From assembly GCA_964016885.1 (NCBI GenBank), contig OZ024742.1, positions 3,299,775 through 3,363,774 of the forward strand: a stretch of DNA of 64,000 nt. Direction: 5' to 3'. Shown piece by piece: positions 37,363 to 49,915 of this stretch. Position 1 is the first letter of the stretch; every line of letters starts with the position of its first letter. The position numbers and the translations under genes were made by a program. The stretch is from Eledone cirrhosa (Eukaryota > Mollusca > Cephalopoda > Octopoda > Eledonidae). Under the pieces are notes generated by a model. It ran no database searches, had not been told where the DNA came from, and saw only the letters and a list, made by a program, of their open reading frames with translations.

Positions 37363-37563
37363 CAATAATTGTTTCTACTTTAGGCACAAGGCCAGCAATT
37401 ACCCAGTGCATTACTGGTACTTTATTTTATCGACCCCGTAAGGATGAAAGGCAAAGTCAACCTCGGCGGGATTTGAACTCAGATCGTAAAGGGACGTAAC
37501 TATGCTGGAAAGCATGGCGGCCGACCCTCTACCGATACTGCCAATCCACCAATCAACAATAAT
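37363..37563 (-). mobile_element. Cephalopod-type SINE, adjacent copy
   Basis: A fuller copy of the same family. CCAATCAACAATAAT occurs at 37355-37369 and 37549-37563, so it could be a 15-bp target-site duplication. Because AACAATAAT also precedes the first copy, a tandem duplication is an alternative. Confidence 0.85.
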
Positions 37564-38265
37564 GATTGTAACTTGTAACTGCACAAAAAGTTAAGGTTGC
37601 CATGGTTCACTGATTATGTCCATTGGCAGTCCAATAAATCAAGGCTGTGTCAATTCAATACGTCAAGTGGGAGAAAGATGTGTATGTGTGTATGTACACA
37701 TAACATTTTTGTTCTCTACTACGTCCGTACGTTAGTGTCATGCGAGGAAAAGTCATAATTATGTTGTCGGCTGTGTAATTTCAACATGTCAAATGGCTGG
37801 ATGAAGAATGAGAGAGAGAGTGTATCACTGAGAGAGTGAGCGTGTGTGTGTGTGTGTCTGTGATTCAGTCTAGGGTTTTGTCTCAATGGTGGAATGTTCT
37901 GATAGATAATGTTATATACCTCTGTATTTTGGAGGTTGTGTATTGTAATAACGGGTAGAGAATTGGCTGTACCTGAAGTGGCTTTATTTTGTTTTCCAAG
38001 TTCTTGGATATGTACTCGTTATCTATTAACGTTAATGAGTCTTTCAAGTAGCATTTGTCTTAATTCGTGGAGTCTTTTATTTCGAATTCCATAATTTGAG
38101 ACAATTGTGTTGACACATTCTAAGGATTCTAGTAAATATTTATAGAACTTCAAGCTTATTTTAATCTAGATTGTTCGTATATCTCGATCCAGTTGTATAC
38201 CATGATTAAATTGGCATGTTACAATCTAAATACTGGGGTGACCTTGATCGATAAATTAACATGGC
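37564..38265. other. Spacer
   Basis: AT-rich with a short GAGAGA/TGTGTG patch near 37810-37860. No gene recognised. Confidence 0.45.
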
Positions 38266-38270
38266 CGTAC

Positions 38271-38610
<340 letters not shown>

Positions 38611-38804
38611 AAGGTTAGTAATTTAAAACTCTACTTCAGTGATTTGATTCTGACTTAGGTCTTTTTTCTATTTAATTGCCAAACCTGTAGATCTTGTTTT
38701 CTATACAGTAACGGTAAAAATCACTTGTAATAATCCTTTACACACATTTCACTATGTAACACACTTCTATTTGTGTAATATATTTGTATATATATATGAA
38801 AAAT

Positions 38805-39855
38805 GGCGTGCTGCATGTTGCAAATAGGATACATATGAATGAAATTAGTCCGTCATCAGTGATCTTACAACCGTCATTGGTATTTCTTCACATTAAAGAT
38901 CATATACCTCTGGCTGGTGCGAGCAATAATTAAAAAAAGGTATTGGGACACGTAAAATAGGGTGAAGCAAGCGAGACATGTAAACAAACAGAGATGGTAA
39001 TGCAACGGAAAGAGAGGAAGAGGAGAAACAAGTCCGTGATAACTGTGAACATAAATTCGATCAAATCATAGACGAGGACAGATACAGACCGTCCGAGCCG
39101 AGTGAGATGTAAGTGAGAAAAGGATTTCACACAGGTCAATCGGGAGGAGGTGAGAGAGGGGGAGTAGCAGAGAGTGAGTGAGTGAAAGTGTGAGGAAGAG
39201 GCCAGCTGGGAGAGAGTGACTGGCAGAAGGGGTAAGTTATTGCTCGCACCAGCCAGAGGTATATGATCTTTAATGCGAAGAAATAGCAATGACGGTTGCA
39301 AGATCACTGATGACGGACTAATTTTATTCATATTTATCCCATTTGCAACACGAAGCACGCCATTTTTCATATATTTATTTTTTTCCCCATCCGCTGTGAC
39401 CTGTCTGTTTCTTTCTTACTGCTTCCCCTTTCTCTGTATCTCTCACCTTTATTTTACCCCCTCTGCACAGTCACTCTCTCTCAGCTGGCCTCTTCTTCAC
39501 ACTTTCACTCACTCACTCACTCTATGCTACTCCCCCTCTCTCACTTCCTTCCGCTTGACCTGTGTGAAATCCTTTTCTCGCTTACATCTCACTCGGCTCG
39601 GACGGTCTGTATCTCTCCTCGTCTATGATTTGATCGAACTTAAGTTCACAGTTATCACGGACATGTTTCTCCTCTGCCTCTCTTTCCGCTGCATTACCCT
39701 CTCTGTTTACATGTCTCGCTTGCTTCACCCTATTTTACGTGTCCCAATACCTTTTTTTAGTTATTGCTCGCACCAGCCAGAGGTATATGATCTTTAATGC
39801 GAAGAAATACCAATGACGGTTGGAAGATCACTGACGACGGACTAATTTTATTCAT
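38805..39855. mobile_element. Inverted repeat, arms about 0.45-0.5 kb
   Basis: 38805-39250 and 39300-39850 are complements: GATCATATACCTCTGGCTGG against CCAGCCAGAGGTATATGATC. Further pairs are GTCCGAGCCGAGTGAGATGT and its complement, and CAAGCGAGACATGTAAACA and its complement. CACTGATGACGGACTAATTT near 39307 and 39832 is related to the CTGACGAGGGACTAATTT terminus at 22769. Open frames inside (for example 39273-39797) mirror each other and show no domain. Non-autonomous element pair. Confidence 0.8.
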
Positions 39856-40071
39856 ATATATATATATATATATACGTGTAGACGCGTTCTTGAGACTAGT
39901 AAAATGAGGTATCCTCTTGATAAGTCGGCAGACCTCGCAAGGACTCTATATCTTTATGATATATTGTTTTTTGTTTATGCCACGAAACTACGTAGTCGAG
40001 GAATTTAGGAGCAGTTTAGGTATGATACATTTTATTACTAATTATATCTAAATGTTTCTTCTCTCTTCATA

Positions 40072-40074
<3 letters not shown>

Positions 40075-40150
<76 letters not shown>
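40075..40150. repeat. (TA)n microsatellite
   Basis: Pure TA tract. Confidence 0.95.
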
Positions 40151-40162
<12 letters not shown>

Positions 40163-40436
40163 TATAAACACACACATTCATATACACAGCCACTTTACTG
40201 GGAAACCCAATATTAAAACATTTTTCTTCCCTCCTACATTTATGTTGCCATTCTCTCTCAAAATATTACCCCTCTCTCAATAAAACATTATATGCCTTTC
40301 TAACCCTCTCTCTCACTAGACAACATCTCCTTCTCTCACTAAACCACAAAACTTTCTCTGTCTCTCTATATCCCACTACACACAACACACTCTCTCTCTT
40401 ACACCCTCTCTCTCTATACAGACACACACATACCTA

Positions 40437-40439
<3 letters not shown>
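40151..40439. other. CT-rich spacer
   Basis: Pyrimidine-rich text with repeated CTCTCTC and CACTA words. No gene. Confidence 0.5.
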
Positions 40440-40516
<77 letters not shown>

Positions 40517-40525
40517 TACACATAC

Positions 40526-40556
<31 letters not shown>
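40440..40556. repeat. (CT)n-(TA)n microsatellite
   Basis: CT run into TA run, abutting the 5' edge of the YRDD PLE. Confidence 0.9.
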
Positions 40557-40558
<2 letters not shown>

Positions 40559-41726
40559 TATTACTGATCTTATCGGCCTTTTCCTTCTTTTCTCTATCAA
40601 GGACGAATTCCTCAACGCGGGCGGTGGTTTGTACCGTGACGATGGTCTTTTGACCATGACTAAGTGCGGACCTCGTGCTTGCGACAGGTTCAGAAAAGAA
40701 CTCACAGCCTTCTTTAAGGGCTTCAATCTCTCTATACAGTTTGAGGCCAATCTCTCGGTCGTTAATTACCTCGACGTTACCTTCAATTTATTGAATGGGT
40801 TGTATTACCCGTATAGAAAGCCGAATGATACGCTTAATTACATAAGTAAGCATTCCAACCATCCTGCCAGCATAACCAAGAACCTGGTAAGAAACGTTTC
40901 GTTGAGACTTTCCCGTCTTTCCACCAACAAGCGTATTTTCAACGACCATTCCACTTATTACAATGAAGCTCTTGCTCGAAGTTGATTTGTCGATAAGGTA
41001 GCATATACAGAGTACGATAATAGACCTAGAAGAAATAGATCCCGTCGCATTTGTTGGTATAACCCACCATATAATATGGAGGTGGCCACACCATTAACTA
41101 AGATCTTTCTTTCCCTTATTACGAAGCATTTTCCCCCTACACATAAATATAGTAAAATTTTTAATAGAAATACTATTAAAATTTCTTACTCTACGACTCC
41201 TAACCTTGCACATAACATCACAGCTTCAAATTTAGCTAAACTACCTAGCCGTAGGAACACGTGCAACCCTGTAGTTAGTACTAACTGTAATTGTAGGAAT
41301 CGGGTTGATTGCCCCCTATCCGGGAAATGCCTCTCTAGTAACATTGTCTACAAATGTAAGGTTGTAACACCCACGTCCCGTAGGGCCTACGTAGGGTTAA
41401 CCACCAATAGATTCAAGCAGCGTCTTTACATGCATACCCATTCTTTTCGTTACCCTCTAAGAAGGAATATGACGTCACTTTCAGCTTATATCTGGAGTCT
41501 AAAAGACAACCACACCCAATATAAGTTACACTGGGAGATCCTAGCTAGGGCTAGATCGTAAAACGGTAATAAAAGACCATGTGACCTCTGCGCCGCTGAG
41601 GCCCTGGAAATACTCTACGCCACAGACCACATCTTAAACAAGAAATCTGAGGCAATTTCGGCTTGTAAACATAAATTGCACAAAACTTTCCTGTATTACA
41701 GCCCCACGTTATACCCTAACGGATAG
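40557..41726 (+). pseudogene. YRDD-type PLE: RT palm, CxC cluster, GIY-YIG
   Basis: 5'-truncated at a TA tract. One frame runs throughout: [27 protein letters not shown] (YRDD in place of YxDD with small x), [30 protein letters not shown], stop, WYNPPYNMEVATP, FFPPTHKYSKIFN-like text, KISYSTTPNLAHNI. A CNCRNRVDCPLSGKC cluster is followed by GIY-YIG NIVYKCKV, RAYVGLTTNRFKQRL and C-terminal CDLCAAEALEIL, SACKHKLHKTFLYY. Two in-frame stops: TGA at 40983 (glycine expected) and TAA at 41559. No frameshift, so the copy decayed only lightly. The clade within PLEs is not assigned. Confidence 0.85.
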
Positions 41727-42770
41727 TACGATCTATACGTGGATATTTTACGTCTCGATGTGAGCTAAGTATATGTTTTGTTTATACCTTTACTTATTTG
41801 TATAGGTAAGTATATATTATCCGTATGTTTTGTGAAGGTACGTATACCTTCTCGTACGTATATTTGATTGTTATGGCGTATAATTTTTTTTATATATTCT
41901 GGTACATATGGTTCGGCTATGTGTATACGGGAGTTTTGCGTCTGTGTGAGTATGCACGTTCGTACGTATGTAGGGCGTGTGTATATGTGTACTTCATGTT
42001 TTGGTTGACTTACGTCTCCGAACATTCGTGTATTTATATGTAGGTATGTGTGTGCGCTTGTTATATACGTATTTATTTATTTATATACGTTTATATTATT
42101 ATTTATTTATTTGTATACACGCTTACACACACACATATTTATATGTGCGTGGTTTTGTTTACCTATGGCAAGTTTTTGCGTATGCTTGTGTATGTACGTT
42201 TCTGTTTGCGTGTATGTATTTATTTATTTCTATTACTTCTGTATTGTATTTATTTACTTTGTTCTTAACTCTGTAGCGGAGATTCATTCGGTCTCCTAGT
42301 TAGAATTTAGTCTACGACTTCTGCTATACCATTTACGTGGTTTTTTCTTTGCGTGCTATTGTTCTCCACGCTCCACATATGACGTATTATCTTCGTTTTT
42401 TTCGTTCATTGCTAGAGAACGTCTCTATGCACCATCTAAGAGAACATTAGTCTACGACCTCTTTTATACCATAAACGTGGTTCTGTCTTTGCGCGTAATT
42501 GTTTTTCACCGCTCCTATTAATGACGTATTATTCGTTTTTTCCCGTTCTTTGCCAGCGAACGTTTCCACGAACCAAAGTATCGTCTTCCTGTCTTCCTCC
42601 GGTTGCAACGTTTTTTGAAATATCCAGTTCTGCGTTTACAGATTGACTTTGTTAGTTTCAGGAGATCCCGTTAAGGGTGAAAGCAGCGACTCTTTGTTTA
42701 AACTTTAATCTGTTATTTTAATAAATATTTGCTCTACGGTTCTTATATATTTGATATATATTTATCCTTA
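41727..42770 (+). mobile_element. 3' UTR and terminus of the YRDD PLE
   Basis: Holds a tandem duplication of about 150 bp: TTAGTCTACGACTTCTGCTA near 42308 and TTAGTCTACGACCTCTTTTA near 42450, each followed by an ACGTGGTT word and TGACGTATTAT. The terminus at 42640-42730 (GGAGATCCCGTTAAGGGTGA) matches the solo fragment at 23800. Confidence 0.7.
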
Positions 42771-42811
42771 TCGAGCCCTCTTTGGATTTTAGTCTCCAAA
42801 TTAATTATTAT

Positions 42812-42815
<4 letters not shown>

Positions 42816-42860
<45 letters not shown>
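42816..42860. repeat. (TA)n microsatellite
   Basis: Pure TA tract. Confidence 0.95.
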
Positions 42861-42864
<4 letters not shown>

Positions 42865-42869
42865 CATAC

Positions 42870-45740
42870 ACGGCACACATATATACATTCTTATACTGAA
42901 GTATATACGAAAGTATATATATCCACGTGTGTATGTATGCCCTTTCATATATATTGATTATATGCAGACATCCACTAGAATGATATAATATTTGGATCTA
43001 GACCCACGACGGGAGGTCAATAAACTCTGTAACTGAAGGTCTAACTGTTTCTTTCCTGCATCGATGTCGTATCTTTACATTGTGAATTCATGTCTGCAAG
43101 TGATTGTTTTTGCATCAACTATCGGAGGGAGTAATATAAATATAAATAAGATCCCACAGGCGATTTAATCGATTATATGAGTTTCCTTTGCAAATGTGTG
43201 GCTCTCGTCCAAACTTACAAATCAATATTTTTTTTACGAAGCATGTTACACTTCAAATACATTACTGTCTACTTATTCCTGATATCTACAATGCTTTCCT
43301 CTCTTCATGAATATATTACATCGTATGTTCTCGTAGTTTTAGATTATTCTTGATCATGTATACTAATAATCTAAGACACACCAGCTATGACCATCCCTCC
43401 TTCTATTCCGGTCTATATTTTCCAGCACATTCTTTTTTAAGATGGTAGATTGTGATTTGAGGAAATTCAGCTGCTTGTTCTAGCAGATCTAGTAACTCTA
43501 TATAGGTTTCCTTATTGGATGTCTGGTAATTTGGTTTTTTATTCGCTCAAATAAACTTTAATTATCTTTTCAATAAGAGTATAATTTATTCGTTTTTAAA
43601 TTTATATTGACATTCTGAAAATGAACTGTTTTGATGCTAGAGTGAAATGTAATTTTATGAAATAATGTCTAAGTTTATGTCGCTCATAGCCGTTCTTTAT
43701 TGCATGGTACTATAAGACCACCATTACTGTATACACCACTTTAGTTTTCAATTTAGTATACTGGAGCAACGCACAACCCGGTGTAGGAATTGAACCGACG
43801 ATATTATGATGTTAAGACCGATCAAGCCCTTCACCTACGACACATATGAAAATGATACCCGTGAGATCCCATTGAACTGTAAATTGAGACAATTGGATAT
43901 TATTTGGGTGGACGATAATTATTCCACGGAAGTGTTCCGAAGGAATTTATGTTTATTTCTTACGAGTGTGGAAGGAAGGAAAATGTAATGGATCCACATA
44001 TATTTCTACGATGATTGTTTTTGTTCTTCAATCAACGGAACAGCCTGCTTGTCTAAGTGGCTGGACATTCCACTGACACGTGTACTCTTAAATGAATTAT
44101 CAGAGAGTGTCAGCGTGTGTCACGTCTAATTGTTTGATTTACAGGAATATTCCAGCTCTCGGGCATCCAAACAGTTTCCGTCTCTCCAATTCCATACGCA
44201 TTGTTTCCACCAACTTGAAGTTATACTACAAAACCGCAAGATACCCCATAGAGTGATTGAACTGGAGACCTAATGAAAACGAAGGTAACTCTTTAACCAC
44301 TCATCCCTACTGTATACTCAGTGTGGGAAGAGTGTATTAAGAACCTAGTATGTCGGGACTTTGCCCTACGTCTGGGATTGAAGGAAGAAATAGAATTTTA
44401 TGTCTGTTTGGAAGTAAAATAATAAAACCAAAGAGAATGTAGAATTTAACATAATTATTTTTTTTTAAATGTTCAAGTGTTATTTTTTAAAGAAGGAACG
44501 CTGACTGGCCTTTTCATAGGAGATCGATGACATGACAACACAGATAAATACCGTCCATGTTTTATTTTTTTATACTTTGGAAAAAATCAATCAGCAGGAA
44601 AGGAATTCCAGTGGGATAATATTCTGGGGAGGAAGGAATAGATGTGGGCGTTGGTGTTGGAAGTGGGTGTTTGAACACAACACAGATGATGAGTGGAAGA
44701 GAGACGAATAAGAGCCTAAACGGAACTGAAACCAATATAGTAAGGGAAGAAGAGACAACGAGGAGACAACATGTGGGAGAGTAAAGAGGGAAGGTGGAGA
44801 CAAAGCGGGAAGAGAGTCCGATGTATGGAGTTGAAGCTAGAGGTAGTGAGGCAGAAAGTATAAGGAGCTCATACATTTATGTGACAATCCCAAAATCTAT
44901 TACCTCTCTGGTATACGAAAATGTTTAAAAAAAATTGTAACTGTCAATTTCAACAAAATTTCGTTGCATTTATCTAACAACTTTTATTATGGAATGCATC
45001 TTTTGATGAAGAAATAAAAACATTGTTTGAAATAAGAGAAAATTATATCACCACAACAACGGGAACGATTTTATCAAATGAGCTAAAAACATCTCTCCTC
45101 AGCCTCCACCCCAAACTTATCTTAAAACATGCTCTAGCCTAGCAAAGAAGAGATAATGAGATTTTAGCAAATCTAATCATCGTTTTTGTTTTGCTTGGAA
45201 AATGATTTGAAAATGTGCTGCAGAGAAAACAACGGAAGATTATTTGTGCTTGAAATCAATGGCATAGAATTGCTGAGGAAAACTTTGAAATTAGCTGAGA
45301 AATTGAGAAAGTGATGCTAAATATGACATATGAAAAAAAAACAGGGGAAAGCTAACGAACAAAAAGCTGGTGAAGAATCTATAAAACAGCAAAAATAATA
45401 GAAAACAGAAATAAGGAGAAATAGAAAGGAAATATATTTTATTTTCAATGAATTGTTTCATTCTTTGTAACACATTAACTCTTTCACTACCGATGTTATT
45501 ATCTTTAGGTCAATTTGTAACGGAAAAGTAACAAGTAACAAGCTTTATAACTACAATTGTCCCCAGCGTCCACCAAATTTACACCTTCGGGTGTTCCATT
45601 TGTGTATATACCGGAAAAGGTAAATGTATTTTTATAGATGTTTAATATTAAATTAATTTGTAAAATAATTACAATCTCTTAATAGGAATATTTCTGTTAT
45701 ATAAGACACAACAGTCCTGAGATTATATATATATGTATAT
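42870..45740. other. AT-rich spacer with degraded SINE traces
   Basis: Near 43740-43830 'gtaggaattgaaccgacgat' and near 44245-44310 'ttaaccactcatcc' resemble antisense SINE B-box and A-box text, too diverged to delimit. Frames at 43806-43988 (plus) and 44562-44876 (minus) show no family or splice signals. Nothing else seen. Confidence 0.45.
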
Positions 45741-45951
45741 GTTGTTATACATGGGGAGGGTCATATTTGTGTAATAATATTGCCAGAATTAATAACAGAA
45801 CACACTCATTGTTTGGTTGGTTTTCGCTTCTGTGTCTTTTATATCGGTTAATTTAATTTATTCGGTCCTCAATGTTACTATTGACTGACCAACGGTAAAA
45901 AATACAGATACAATATAGACACAAACACATATATATAGTCTAACAAAGTTC

Positions 45952-45979
45952 TTTCGTTGCACATCTGCAACATCGTCAA
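45952..45979 (-). ncRNA. Hammerhead-like core, degenerate
   Basis: Minus strand UUGACGA (first C changed to U), hairpin GUUGCA/UGCAAC region, GAAA, GAAC. The substitution in the invariant CUGA suggests loss of function. Confidence 0.35.
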
Positions 45980-46151
45980 TGGAGCTATTATGTTTCCTCC
46001 CGTTGCATTGTATGCCTACGCCATCTTTATTTAGTCTGTTTATTTATTTATTTATTTGTTTATTTTTTTGTCGTCTCTGCGCATGCGTTTGCGTGTGTGT
46101 ATAGTGTTTTGTTTGATGTGTGTTCGTGTATATATGTATATGTATATGTTC

Positions 46152-46179
46152 TTTCGTTACACATCTGCAACATCGTCAG
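46152..46179 (-). ncRNA. Hammerhead-like core
   Basis: Minus strand CUGACGA, hairpin GUUGCA-GAU-GUGUAAC (one wobble), GAAA, GAAC. Core residues intact; this is the second copy in the tandem duplication. Confidence 0.48.
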
Positions 46180-46239
46180 TGGTGCTATTATGTTTCCTCC
46201 CGTTGCATTGTATGCCTACGCCATCTTTATTTAGTCTGT

Positions 46240-46270
<31 letters not shown>

Positions 46271-46923
46271 TCTATTTATTTATTTGTTTATTTGTTTGTC
46301 TTCTCTACGCATGCGTTTGCGTGTGTGTATAGTGTTTTGTTTGATGTGTGTTCGTGTATATATATATATGTACATGTATATATTCAGATGCCAATAAATA
46401 ACATATGCTGCTGCACACGACCACCCCACCACCACCACTTCAACTTGTTAGTCGCCGTCCACTTATTCCTGGGAGAGACCTGGACGCAGAGTTAACCAAT
46501 AGAAAGTTAATAATTGGCCAAATGGTAAAATAGTAGTAATTGAAGCTTATTTTAGGGGTGAAAATAGGTCAGGTGGTCAGTAAAAGGTATACAAGCAGTT
46601 GCTGTTATAAAATAGTAATACCAATACAAATATCTAAGGTGACTAAAGTTTTAAGATAAGAATGTTAGTGAAAAAAATACATCTATGAAAAGAATATAAA
46701 TTAATTTAATTGATGGGTATATTTATATTGATAAAATTATACTAATACATATAGATATGATAAATAAGAGTTAGATGCAGTTGAAAAGTGCTGTTAAAGA
46801 TGAGGGGAAATTAAAAGAATATAAAAATAATATATATATATATATATACTTATATCTATATATATATATATACATATATATACACATACTCACACACATA
46901 TACACACATATATATATATATAT

Positions 46924-46982
<59 letters not shown>

Positions 46983-47395
46983 CATGCATATATACATACA
47001 TACACATATATATACACACACACACATACACACTTACATATACATATAATTATTGGGGGGGGGGATTAAATTTATTAGTGAGAAATAATAAATATATATA
47101 GTTTTCAAGGAACATAGAGTCATAACCTGAAGTTAAAGCATTATATATGTTTACTTAATGGTATCAGTTTTAGGAAATATTTGTAAGAAGGAAAGCAAAA
47201 TTATGTAGTTCATCAGTAGTAGAATATTAATTATAGGTTAACTAAATTAAAAATAGTTTATATATTAATTTCTAAAGTGTATATTAATTAGGTTTATAAT
47301 ATTTAAAGCAGAATTATGTAGTTCATCAGTAGTAGAATATTAATTATAGTTAACTAAATTAAAAATAGTTCATATATTAATTTCTAAAGTGTATA

Positions 47396-48703
47396 TTAAT
47401 TAGGTTTATAATATTTAAAGGTTTTTCTCAGTTTATGATTACACGATATTATTAATTCCTGTCGCTTATTTAATAGGATATCCTTAGATTTCATTATTTC
47501 AAAAAGTTCTTGGGAACATAATCTACATTCATATCTACTATTTTGATAAGGGGTGGCCCTTTTGAGCACACTCCAGGTCAGGTCATAATCTATATTCCTC
47601 TTTCTATAACTATTAATTATTTCAGCTAGAGATGTTGTATTAGCTAGTGCGGCATTTTTAAAACTATGTTTGTGGGTATTAAATCTTACCTTAAATTTGT
47701 TAGAGGTAGCTCCTATATATGAATAAATTGAGTCCTTAGTGTTAACTTTACATTTATATACTATGTTATTAACAAGGCAATTTCCTTTTAATGGACAGTT
47801 TGCCTTGTTTCTACAGTTACAAGTTTTCGTGAATCCTGTATCTGAGGAGATATTATGGTTAGTTTGATGTACTGGTGGTATACTCATGGTTTGTTTACAC
47901 TTACATGCATTATAGGCACTTATATTTTGTTTTATGTTTTTGGTTGTTGAGTAGGAGAATTTAACCGTTGATTTATCTAAGATTTGATGGTATTTGTGGT
48001 TTGGCGGGATGTTTTTCTCTAGGATATTAAAGAATTTTTTAGGTATATTATCCTTAATTTGTAAATTAAATGGAGCATTAGACCAAGTAACTCGTCTATT
48101 ACGGTTTCGATGTTGTTTATTGTTTTTATAGGATGCATCCTGATTTTTTTTAAGAGAATTATTGTTAATGACCTCACCACACACATTTTTAGTTAGATTT
48201 ATTGATTTAGGTGTTTTAGCTTGTTTATGAGGAGTTTTATTATTAACATTTATTAGAGTTGTAGGATGAGTAGTTTTTTGAGAGTTACTATACTGTATAT
48301 TAGAAGAGTTAGAGAAATTTGGTTTTATGTTGGTGTTTTGGGGTATAGTGTGAGTGGCATTTAGGTGTGTATGTTTCATTTGGTGTTTGTTGGTAACATT
48401 AGGTTGTATGTTTGTAGTGTTATTGGTGGAAGGTATATATACTAATCTATTTTTGTGGCCACTTCTAGCTAGAGCTTCGTTATAAAAGGTCGCATTTTTA
48501 TCAAATACATCTTGGTTAGACGAAAGGTTAGAAATTCTAAGTGATATATTATATGCAAGGTTTTTAAGGATATATTTAGGGTGATTAGATTGTGAGTGTA
48601 TGTAGTGTAAATTTTGGTTGGGTTTATGGTATGGTTGGTAGATACCGGTAGATAAGTCCAATGTTATATCTAGGGAATTAACTACTTTACTTGTGTTTTC
48701 CAT
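47396..48703 (-). CDS. Class B PLE protein, RT C-terminus + CxC + GIY-YIG, open 435 codons
   Basis: An unbroken frame. The N-terminal part MENTSKVVNSLDITLDLSTG, YQPYHKPNQNLHY, LAYNISLRISNLSS and FYNEALARSG matches the segment following YRDD in the element at 40557. A low-complexity Asn/Thr/Lys/His stretch (residues about 90-190) follows, then VTWSNAPFNLQIKDNIPKKF-type text and VKFSYSTTKNIKQNISAYNA. The CNCRNKANCPLKGNC cluster precedes GIY-YIG NIVYKCKVNTKDSIYSYIGA with KFKVRFNTHKHSF, and a terminal CRLCSQELFEIM, SCNHKLRKTFKYY. The ATG is at the fusion point with the inverse copy, so the natural start and RT palm are missing: it is a truncated retroelement protein that happens to be open. Expression is unknown. 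Confidence 0.75.
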   Translation of the reverse strand: MENTSKVVNSLDITLDLSTGIYQPYHKPNQNLHYIHSQSNHPKYILKNLAYNISLRISNLSSNQDVFDKNATFYNEALARSGHKNRLVYIPSTNNTTNIQPNVTNKHQMKHTHLNATHTIPQNTNIKPNFSNSSNIQYSNSQKTTHPTTLINVNNKTPHKQAKTPKSINLTKNVCGEVINNNSLKKNQDASYKNNKQHRNRNRRVTWSNAPFNLQIKDNIPKKFFNILEKNIPPNHKYHQILDKSTVKFSYSTTKNIKQNISAYNACKCKQTMSIPPVHQTNHNISSDTGFTKTCNCRNKANCPLKGNCLVNNIVYKCKVNTKDSIYSYIGATSNKFKVRFNTHKHSFKNAALANTTSLAEIINSYRKRNIDYDLTWSVLKRATPYQNSRYECRLCSQELFEIMKSKDILLNKRQELIISCNHKLRKTFKYYKPN

Positions 48704-49098
48704 TAAAAGGAAATTGCCTTGTTAATAACATAGTATATAAATGTAAAGTTAACACTAAGGACTCAACTTATTCATATATAGGAGCTACCTCTAACAAATT
48801 TAAGGTAAGATTTAATACCCATAAACATAGTTTTAAAAATGCCGCACTAGCTAATACAACATCTCTAGCTGAAATAATTAATAGTTATAGAAAGAGGAAT
48901 ATAGATTATGACCTGACCTGGAGTGTGCTCAAAAGGGCCACCCCTTATCAAAATAGTAGATATGAATGTAGATTATGTTCCCAAGAACTTTTTGAAATAA
49001 TGAAATCTAAGGATATCCTATTAAATAAGCGACAGGAATTAATAATATCGTGTAATCATAAACTGAGAAAAACCTTTAAATATTATAAACCTAATTAA
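48702..49098 (+). pseudogene. GIY-YIG domain, inverse second copy
   Basis: Encodes CPLKGNC-type text (as FPLKGNCLVNNIVYKCKV), YSYIGATSNKFKVRF and the same C-terminus as 47396-48703, differing by about one residue (T for I). It starts within the cysteine cluster at the fold junction. The near identity indicates a recent inverted duplication. Confidence 0.88.
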
Positions 49099-49400
49099 TA
49101 TACACTTTAGAAATTAATATATAAACTATTTTTAATTTAGTTAACCTATAATTAATATTCTACTACTGATGAACTACATAATTTTGCTTTCCTTCTTACA
49201 AATATCATTTCCTAAAACTGATACCATTAAGTAAATATATATAATGCTTTAACTTCAGGTTATGACTCTATGTTCCTTGAAAACTATATATATTTATTAT
49301 TTCTCACTAATAAATTTAATCCCCCCCCCCAATAATTATATGTATATGTAAGTGTGTATGTGTGTGTGTATATATATGTGTATGTATGTATATATGCATG

Positions 49401-49513
<113 letters not shown>

Positions 49514-49915
49514 ATATGTGTGTGAGTATGTGTATATATATGTATATATATATATAGATATAAGTATATATATATATATATTATTTTTATATTCTTTTAA
49601 TTTCCCCTCATCTTTAACAGCACTTTTCAACTGCATCTAACTCTTATTTATCATATCTATATGTATTAGTATAATTTTATCAATATAAATATACCCATCA
49701 ATTAAATTAATTTATATTATTTTCATAGATGTATTTTTTTCACTAACATTCTTATCTTAAATCTTTAGTCACCTTAGATATTTGTATTGGTATTACTATT
49801 TTATAACAGCCACTGCTTGTATACCTTTTACTGACCTATTTTCACCCCTAAAATAAGCTTCAATTACTACTATTTTACCATTTGGCCAATTATTAACTTT
49901 CTATTGGTTAATTCT

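Larger units (their letters stand above)
45742..46390 (-). mobile_element. Solo 3' terminus of the YVDD PLE family with tandem duplication
   Basis: Begins TTGTTATACATGGGGAGGGT like 58336. A unit of about 200 bp starting GTTCTTTCGTT is tandemly duplicated (45948-46147 and 46148-46380), each with a hammerhead-like core, GCCTACGCCATCTTTATTTA, a (TTTA)n run and GCGCATGCGTTTGCGTGTG-like text. The complement of this region forms the 3' end at 59600-59990. Confidence 0.8.

Noticed and set aside
39273..39797. 174-codon plus frame in the inverted repeat
   Set aside because: Only parts are mirrored in the other arm, no recognised domain, and the text is pyrimidine-rich repeat.
42655..42690. CAGGAGATCCCGTTAAGGGTGAAAGC as a hammerhead core of the YRDD family
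   Set aside because: A CCC/GGG hairpin and GAAA are present, but CUGA reads CAGG or CAGA in both copies (also at 23805), so the invariant residues do not match.
44562..44876. 104-codon minus frame, leucine/serine/proline-rich
   Set aside because: No family, no splice or start context, ordinary chance length for this composition.
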